Origin: Allobosea sp. UNC402CLCol
GTDB lineage: Bacteria > Pseudomonadota > Alphaproteobacteria > Rhizobiales > Beijerinckiaceae
DNA length: 64,000 nt
Direction of reading: 5' to 3'
Assembly: GCF_000745475.1 (NCBI RefSeq)
Contig: NZ_JQJJ01000010.1
Span: 248,001 to 312,000 of the forward strand
Every line of letters starts with the position of its first letter. Position 1 is the stretch's first letter. Positions 59,381 to 64,000 of this stretch are shown here, piece after piece. The translations under genes were made by a program, and so were the position numbers. Under the pieces are notes generated by a model, which worked only from the letters and a program-made list of their open reading frames with translations, had not been told where the DNA came from and ran no database searches.

Positions 59381-62300
59381 TTGCAGCTCTTTCGTTCGTT
59401 GCCTCCCGCCGCCCGCGCCAACAGCGTCACCGCGGTGCTCGGCCCCACCAATACCGGCAAGACCCATCTCGCCATCGAGCGCATGGTCGCCCATCCCACC
59501 GGGATGATCGGCCTGCCGCTGCGCCTGCTGGCGCGCGAGGTCTATCAACGGGTCGTCGACAAGGTCGGGCCGGAGGCCGTCGCCCTCGTCACCGGCGAGG
59601 AGAAGATCAAGCCGGAGCGGCCGCGCTTCTGGGTCTGCACCGTCGAGGCGATGCCGCGCGACCTCGCCGTCGATTTCGTCGCGATCGACGAGATCCAGCT
59701 CGCCGCCGATCTCGACCGCGGCCATGTCTTCACCGACAGGCTCTTGAACCGGCGCGGCCGGGCCGAGACGATGCTGATCGGTGCCGGCACGATGCGCCCG
59801 CTGATCGAGCAGCTCATGCCGGGTGTCAATGTCGTCACGCGCCCACGCCTGTCGCAGCTCACCTTCGCCGGCGACCGCAAGATCACCCGTCTGCCGCCGC
59901 GCTCGGCCATCGTCGCCTTCTCGGTGGAGGAGGTCTACGCCATCGCCGAATTGATCCGCCGCCAGAAGGGCGGGGCGGCGGTCGTGCTGGGGGCGCTCTC
60001 GCCCCGCACCCGCAATGCCCAGGTCGAGATCTACCAGTCCGGCGATGTCGACTATCTCGTCGCCACCGACGCGATCGGCATGGGGCTCAATCTCGACGTC
60101 AACCACATCGCCTTCGCGGCGGACAAGAAATTCGACGGCCATCATTTCCGCAAGCTCAACCCGGCCGAGTTCGGCCAGATCGCCGGCCGGGCCGGGCGGC
60201 ATCTGCGCGACGGCACCTTCGGCACCAGCGGGCGCTGCCCGCCCTTCGACGCTGAGCTGGTGGATGCGATCGAGAATCACCGCTTCGAGCCGATCCGCCA
60301 GATGCAGTGGCGCAATTCCGATCTCGACCTGCGCTCGGTCGGCGGCCTCCTGGACACGCTGAACATCCAGCCTTCCGAGCAGGGGCTGACGCGGGCGCTG
60401 ATCGCCGAGGACATGACGACGCTGGAAATCCTGGCCAGGGACCCCGACATCGCGCCGCTGGCGCATGGCCGGGCTGCGGTGGAGCGGCTCTGGGAGGTCT
60501 GCGGCCTGCCCGATTACCGCAAGATCTCGCCGATGCAGCATGCCGATCTGGCGACGACGCTTTATCTCAGGCTGATGCGCCATGGCCGGCTCGATGCCGA
60601 CTGGTATGCGGCGCAACTCGCCTCGCTCGACCGCACCGATGGCGAGATCGACACACTCTCCGCCCGCATCGCGCAGGTCCGGACCTGGACCTATGTCGCC
60701 AACCGGCCCGACTGGTTACCTGATCCTGAGCATTGGCAGGGCATGGCGCGTCTTGTAGAGGACAAGCTGTCGGATGCTCTGCATGAGCGTCTGGCCCACC
60801 GATTTGTCGATCGGCGCACCAGTGTCCTGATGCGCCGCTTGCGGGAGAATGCGATGTTGGAGGCTGAGGTCACTGCGACGGGCGACGTGCTCGTCGAGGG
60901 CCAGCATGTGGGAATGCTGCAGGGCTTCCGCTTCACGGCGGACCCGAAGGCGGGCGGGTCGGAGGTCAAGGCTCTGAACCTCGCGGCCATGAAGGCGCTC
61001 GGTTCCGAGATCGAGGCCCGGGCCGCGCGCGTCGTGCTGGCGGGCGATGACGCCTTCCTGCTCTCGCATGACGGGCTCGTGCGCTGGACGGGCGAGCCTG
61101 TGGCGCGCCTCGTCGCCGGCGAGAAGGTGCTGGAGCCGCGGCTTCGCCTGCTGGTCGAGGAGCATCTCAACGGTGCGGCGCGCGAGCAGGTCGAGGCGCG
61201 CCTCACGCTCTGGCTGAAGAATCACGTCACCCGCCTGCTCGGCGCGATCCAGATCCTGGAGGCGGCCGAGAACGTCGCCGGCATCGCTCGCGGCATCGCC
61301 TACCAGACGGCCGAGGCGCTCGGCGTGCTCGAGCGTTCGAAGGTCGGCGAGGAGATGAAGGCGCTCGATCAGGAGGGCCGGGCGGCGCTGCGCCAGCTCG
61401 GCATCCGCTTCGGGGCCTTCCACATCTACATGCCCGCCCTGCTGAAGCCGGCGCCGCGCGCGCTCGCCGCCCAGCTCTGGGCGCTGAAGCATGGCGGACC
61501 GGAGACGGCGGGGCTCGACGACATCGCCCATCTCGCGGCGTCCGGCCGCACCTCCTTCCCGGTCGACAAGGTCGTGCCGAAGGGGCTCTACCGGGCGGCT
61601 GGCTATCGCGTCTGCGGCGAGCGGGCGGTGCGCGTCGACATTCTGGAGCGGCTCGCCGATTTGATCCGCCCGGCGATCGCCTATCGTCCCGGCGCCACGC
61701 AGGGCACGCCGCCGGCCGGCAGCGCCGATCAGGACGGCTTCGTCGTCACCGGCGCGATGACCTCGCTCGTCGGCTGCGCCGGCGAGGATTTCGCCTCGAT
61801 CCTGCGCTCGCTCGGCTATGTCTCGGTGAAGCGTCCGGGCCCGGCGATCACCGTGCCGCTGGCGCCGCCGCCGGCCGCCACCGAGCCGGCCAAGCCGGTC
61901 GAGGCGAAGGCGAGCGACGAGACGGCCGATGACGCTGCCGGCGAGACGCCGGTCGCGGCCGCTGCCGACGAGGCCGTGCCGGCCGATGGCGCGGTGTCGG
62001 CGGACGCTTCCGAGGAAGCCGCTGCCGTCGTCGAGCCGGCCGAGGCCCTGAACGAGGGCGCGCTGGCGGAAGGCGAGACGCCTGTCACCGAAGCGCCTGC
62101 CGTCGAGACGGCGGATACGCCGATCCTCACCGAAACCGAGCTCGACGCGGTGCGCGAGCCTGTGCCGGCCGATGCGCTCTCGGCCTTGCCGGCTGCGCCG
62201 TCGGCTGAGGTTGCGGATGCAGCCGCGGAGGCCGAAATCGCTGCCGAAGCTGCGCCGGCCGAGCCCGAGCTCATCGAGATCTGGCGGCCGCATCGCCACC

Positions 62301-62770
62301 AGGGTGGGCGCCGGCCCGAGCATGCTCAGCGCGGCCGGCAGGACGGCCCGCGCCGCGAGGGCGAGCGCCGTGGCGGTGACCGTCCGCAGCGCGAGGGGCG
62401 CCCCGGCGGCCCGCGTCGCGACGGGCGGCCCGAGAATCGTCCGGCTGCCGCGGCAGCGGACGAGGGTGCCGCTCAGCGCCAGGAACGTCCGAACCAGGAT
62501 CAGCGCCCCCGCCGTGACGAGCGTCCGCGCTCCGATGAGCGTCCGCGTCGCGAGGATCAGCCGCGGCAGGGTCGCCCCGAGGGCGGTCGCGGCCCGCGCC
62601 CCGACTTCAAGCGCGACGGTCGCCCCGGCGGCCCGCGCCGCGAGGAGCGTGGGGGAGAGCGCTTCCAGCAGCCGCAGCGCCCGCGCCCGGCCAATCGCGA
62701 GCCCGATCCCGATTCGCCCTTCGCCAAGCTGGCCGCGCTCAAGGCGCAGCTCGAAGGCAGCAAGACCTAG
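59381..62770 (+). CDS. Suv3-like DEAD-box-related RNA helicase with long low-complexity tail
   Basis: 1129 residues from a TTG start at 59381; no in-frame ATG fits. Walker A GPTNTGKT is at 21-28, Walker B DEIQ at 103-106 and motif VI QIAGRAGR at 266-273, all of superfamily 2 Suv3 type. A helical region then runs to about 800. The tail is an Ala/Glu-rich stretch (about 830-985) and an Arg/Gly/Pro-rich end (about 1000-1115, for example RREGERRGGDRPQREGRPGG), which should bind RNA. Related proteins take part in RNA turnover. The gene overlaps no neighbour but is 20 bases from the S4 gene. Confidence 0.9.
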   Translation: MQLFRSLPPAARANSVTAVLGPTNTGKTHLAIERMVAHPTGMIGLPLRLLAREVYQRVVDKVGPEAVALVTGEEKIKPERPRFWVCTVEAMPRDLAVDFVAIDEIQLAADLDRGHVFTDRLLNRRGRAETMLIGAGTMRPLIEQLMPGVNVVTRPRLSQLTFAGDRKITRLPPRSAIVAFSVEEVYAIAELIRRQKGGAAVVLGALSPRTRNAQVEIYQSGDVDYLVATDAIGMGLNLDVNHIAFAADKKFDGHHFRKLNPAEFGQIAGRAGRHLRDGTFGTSGRCPPFDAELVDAIENHRFEPIRQMQWRNSDLDLRSVGGLLDTLNIQPSEQGLTRALIAEDMTTLEILARDPDIAPLAHGRAAVERLWEVCGLPDYRKISPMQHADLATTLYLRLMRHGRLDADWYAAQLASLDRTDGEIDTLSARIAQVRTWTYVANRPDWLPDPEHWQGMARLVEDKLSDALHERLAHRFVDRRTSVLMRRLRENAMLEAEVTATGDVLVEGQHVGMLQGFRFTADPKAGGSEVKALNLAAMKALGSEIEARAARVVLAGDDAFLLSHDGLVRWTGEPVARLVAGEKVLEPRLRLLVEEHLNGAAREQVEARLTLWLKNHVTRLLGAIQILEAAENVAGIARGIAYQTAEALGVLERSKVGEEMKALDQEGRAALRQLGIRFGAFHIYMPALLKPAPRALAAQLWALKHGGPETAGLDDIAHLAASGRTSFPVDKVVPKGLYRAAGYRVCGERAVRVDILERLADLIRPAIAYRPGATQGTPPAGSADQDGFVVTGAMTSLVGCAGEDFASILRSLGYVSVKRPGPAITVPLAPPPAATEPAKPVEAKASDETADDAAGETPVAAAADEAVPADGAVSADASEEAAAVVEPAEALNEGALAEGETPVTEAPAVETADTPILTETELDAVREPVPADALSALPAAPSAEVADAAAEAEIAAEAAPAEPELIEIWRPHRHQGGRRPEHAQRGRQDGPRREGERRGGDRPQREGRPGGPRRDGRPENRPAAAAADEGAAQRQERPNQDQRPRRDERPRSDERPRREDQPRQGRPEGGRGPRPDFKRDGRPGGPRREERGGERFQQPQRPRPANREPDPDSPFAKLAALKAQLEGSKT

Positions 62771-62790
62771 GACCCGGGGAGGCGTAGCCG

Positions 62791-63099
62791 TTGCGGGAGC
62801 ATCGTCAACGCCTCGACAAATGGCTCTGCTTCGCGCGCTTCGCGCGAACGCGGCCGGCGGCCGTGCGTCTGGTGGAAGACGGCCATGTCCGCATTGCGGG
62901 GCGGCGAGCCGAGAACCCCGCACAGGGGCTCAAGCTGGGGGACGTGCTGACGCTCGCCCTGCCGCACGCCACCGTCGTCGTGCGGATCCTGGCCTTCGCC
63001 GAGCGGCGGGGCCCGTTCGAGACGGCGAGGCTCCTCTATGAGCGCCTCGACGAAGGCGGCGACGATCCCTCTCTTGCGGAGGGCGAGGGAGGCGACTAA
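62791..63099 (+). CDS. S4-domain RNA-binding protein (HslR-like)
   Basis: 102 residues from a TTG start, preceded by GGGGAGG (62776-62782). It is essentially one S4 domain (QRLDKWLCFARFARTRPAAV near 6-25, VRLVEDGHVRIAGRRAENPA near 25-44) like heat-shock protein 15/HslR, which binds 50S subunits carrying stalled nascent chains. It lies 20 bases after the helicase and is presumably cotranscribed. It carries an acidic C-terminal tail. Confidence 0.88.
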   Translation: MREHRQRLDKWLCFARFARTRPAAVRLVEDGHVRIAGRRAENPAQGLKLGDVLTLALPHATVVVRILAFAERRGPFETARLLYERLDEGGDDPSLAEGEGGD

Positions 63100-63269
63100 A
63101 TCCGGCCGCTATCGCCCGCAAGATCGATATGCGGCCATGCGGCGAACGAATTTCTCCCAGTGGATGCCGGAAGGGCAAAGTCTTCTGCCGAGCCCGGCGA
63201 AAACAATCTTGAAACCTGCGCCTGTCGGGGGTTTATGAGGTCGTTTAGAAGTGTTGGAAGGGCCGGCCC

Positions 63270-63605
63270 ATGACCTATGTGGTCACCGAGAACTGCATCA
63301 AGTGCAAGTACATGGATTGCGTCGAGGTTTGCCCGGTCGACTGCTTCTATGAAGGCGAGAACATGCTCGTCATCCATCCCGACGAATGCATCGATTGCGG
63401 CGTCTGCGAACCGGAATGCCCGGCCGAGGCGATCAAGCCCGACACCGAGCCCGGCCTCGAAAGCTGGCTGCAGCTCAACACCAAATACGCTGCGAGCTGG
63501 CCGAACATCACGCAGAAGAAGGACGCCCCGGCCGACGCGAAGGCGTTCGACGGGGTCGCCGGCAAGCTCGAGATGTTCTCGCCCGAACCGGGCGAAGGCG
63601 ACTGA
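63270..63605 (+). CDS. fdxA: Seven-iron ferredoxin
   Basis: 111 residues. Cys9, Cys17 and Cys50 fit the ligands of a [3Fe-4S] cluster and Cys21, Cys40, Cys43 and Cys46 those of a [4Fe-4S] cluster, as in Azotobacter FdI; Cys12 and Cys25 are extra. The C-terminal extension ([20 protein letters not shown]) is that of the alphaproteobacterial FdxA group. It is preceded by GGAAGG and follows the S4 gene after 170 bases. Electron carrier in the cytoplasm. Confidence 0.97.
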   Translation: MTYVVTENCIKCKYMDCVEVCPVDCFYEGENMLVIHPDECIDCGVCEPECPAEAIKPDTEPGLESWLQLNTKYAASWPNITQKKDAPADAKAFDGVAGKLEMFSPEPGEGD

Positions 63606-63982
63606 TTTTCGCCGCTTCGGACGGTCCGTTCTGCGTTAACCATGACCGTGCCGCGCGCATGGCGGCGGATGGCTGCCCGCGTTTACCTTTGATTCGGCGT
63701 GTTTTTTGTGCTACACACAAACTCAGTCGAATTCGTTCCGCATGCCCCCTGCGAGGTTTTCACAAACGGGGCGTTCCCAAAGATCGCGTGCAACATGAAG
63801 GGCCGGCGGCTTTTCGCCGGAACAATCCGTTGTTCGCTTCTGTGGGCGAGATGAACCAATCGACTGAGGGAGCGTGAAGCGCCGCATCACCGCGTCGCGT
63901 CAGGCGGAATGTCCCCGGCCATCCGGACGGGGACGGATCATCGCGCGCCCGCCACGGCGGGCCGGTCAGGAGTCGTAACGGC
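63606..63982 (+). other. Non-coding gap upstream of the partial last gene
   Basis: 377 bases with no convincing gene. A promoter-like pair, TTGATT then TACACA with a 17-base spacer, occurs near 63689-63717 and would give a long leader for the last gene. The rest is unassigned. Confidence 0.45.
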
Positions 63983-64000
63983 ATGTCTACGGTGAAGAAA
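63983..64000 (+). CDS. Start of a gene, probably a CarD-family regulator (cut by window edge)
   Basis: Only six codons are inside the window (MSTVKK). CarD-type transcription factors follow fdxA in many Rhizobiales and often begin with a similar lysine-containing start, so the identity is inferred from synteny, not from the sequence. Confidence 0.4.

Overview
The window is GC-rich chromosomal DNA from an alphaproteobacterium, most likely order Hyphomicrobiales (Rhizobiales) and plausibly Bosea or a near relative. The case rests on gene content and order: a Suv3-like helicase, an S4-domain protein, the seven-iron ferredoxin gene fdxA and the start of a probable carD gene in a row; a gapR (DUF2312) gene; a DUF882 protein beside a YcbB-type L,D-transpeptidase; and a pyk / DUF1036 / glycerate kinase block. 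The genus is an inference.

Bases 1-32,000 are accessory and dominated by uptake and catabolism of amino acids and related compounds. A minus-strand unit carries a peptide-type ABC binding protein, hydantoinase/oxoprolinase subunits A and B and two permeases, but no ATPase. Divergent from it are a GntR/FCD regulator and an opine-dehydrogenase-like enzyme. A CMD/AhpD pair and a divergent LysR gene fused by overlap to an FAD monooxygenase follow. Next is a complete polar amino acid ABC transporter with a second opine-dehydrogenase-like gene inside it. Facing it is an eight-gene minus-strand run: DapA-like lyase, FAD 2-hydroxyacid dehydrogenase, binding protein, permease, ATPase, DadA-like oxidase, ornithine-cyclodeaminase-like reductase and FMN 2-hydroxyacid dehydrogenase. 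A plus-strand run then holds XRE-cupin and AraC regulators, an AlaX-type editing protein, a DMT exporter, a Leu/Glu-dehydrogenase remnant, an ArgE-like deacetylase and an MHS-type symporter. Each catabolic block has its own regulator, and several enzymes act on both stereoisomers of amino or hydroxy acids.

Bases 32,000-40,100 are mixed: an orphan B12-binding-type radical SAM protein, a CPA1 antiporter coupled to an amine-oxidase-like flavoprotein, an integrase remnant abutting tRNA-Arg(ACG), an orphan HisE, and a MarR/MFS pair sharing a near-identical 12-bp palindrome.

Bases 40,100-64,000 look like core chromosome: rpmJ, a TPR protein, pyruvate kinase, glycerate kinase, gapR, a nitroreductase with a divergent LysR gene, a GST, cell-wall genes (DUF882 and L,D-transpeptidase) next to a sigma-54 response regulator, an M3 oligopeptidase, a beta-barrel outer-membrane protein, kdsD, a metal-type MerR, the helicase, S4 protein and fdxA. 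Three copies of a roughly 100-bp double-hairpin repeat lie in three convergent intergenic gaps here. There is no rRNA, CRISPR array or intact mobile element.
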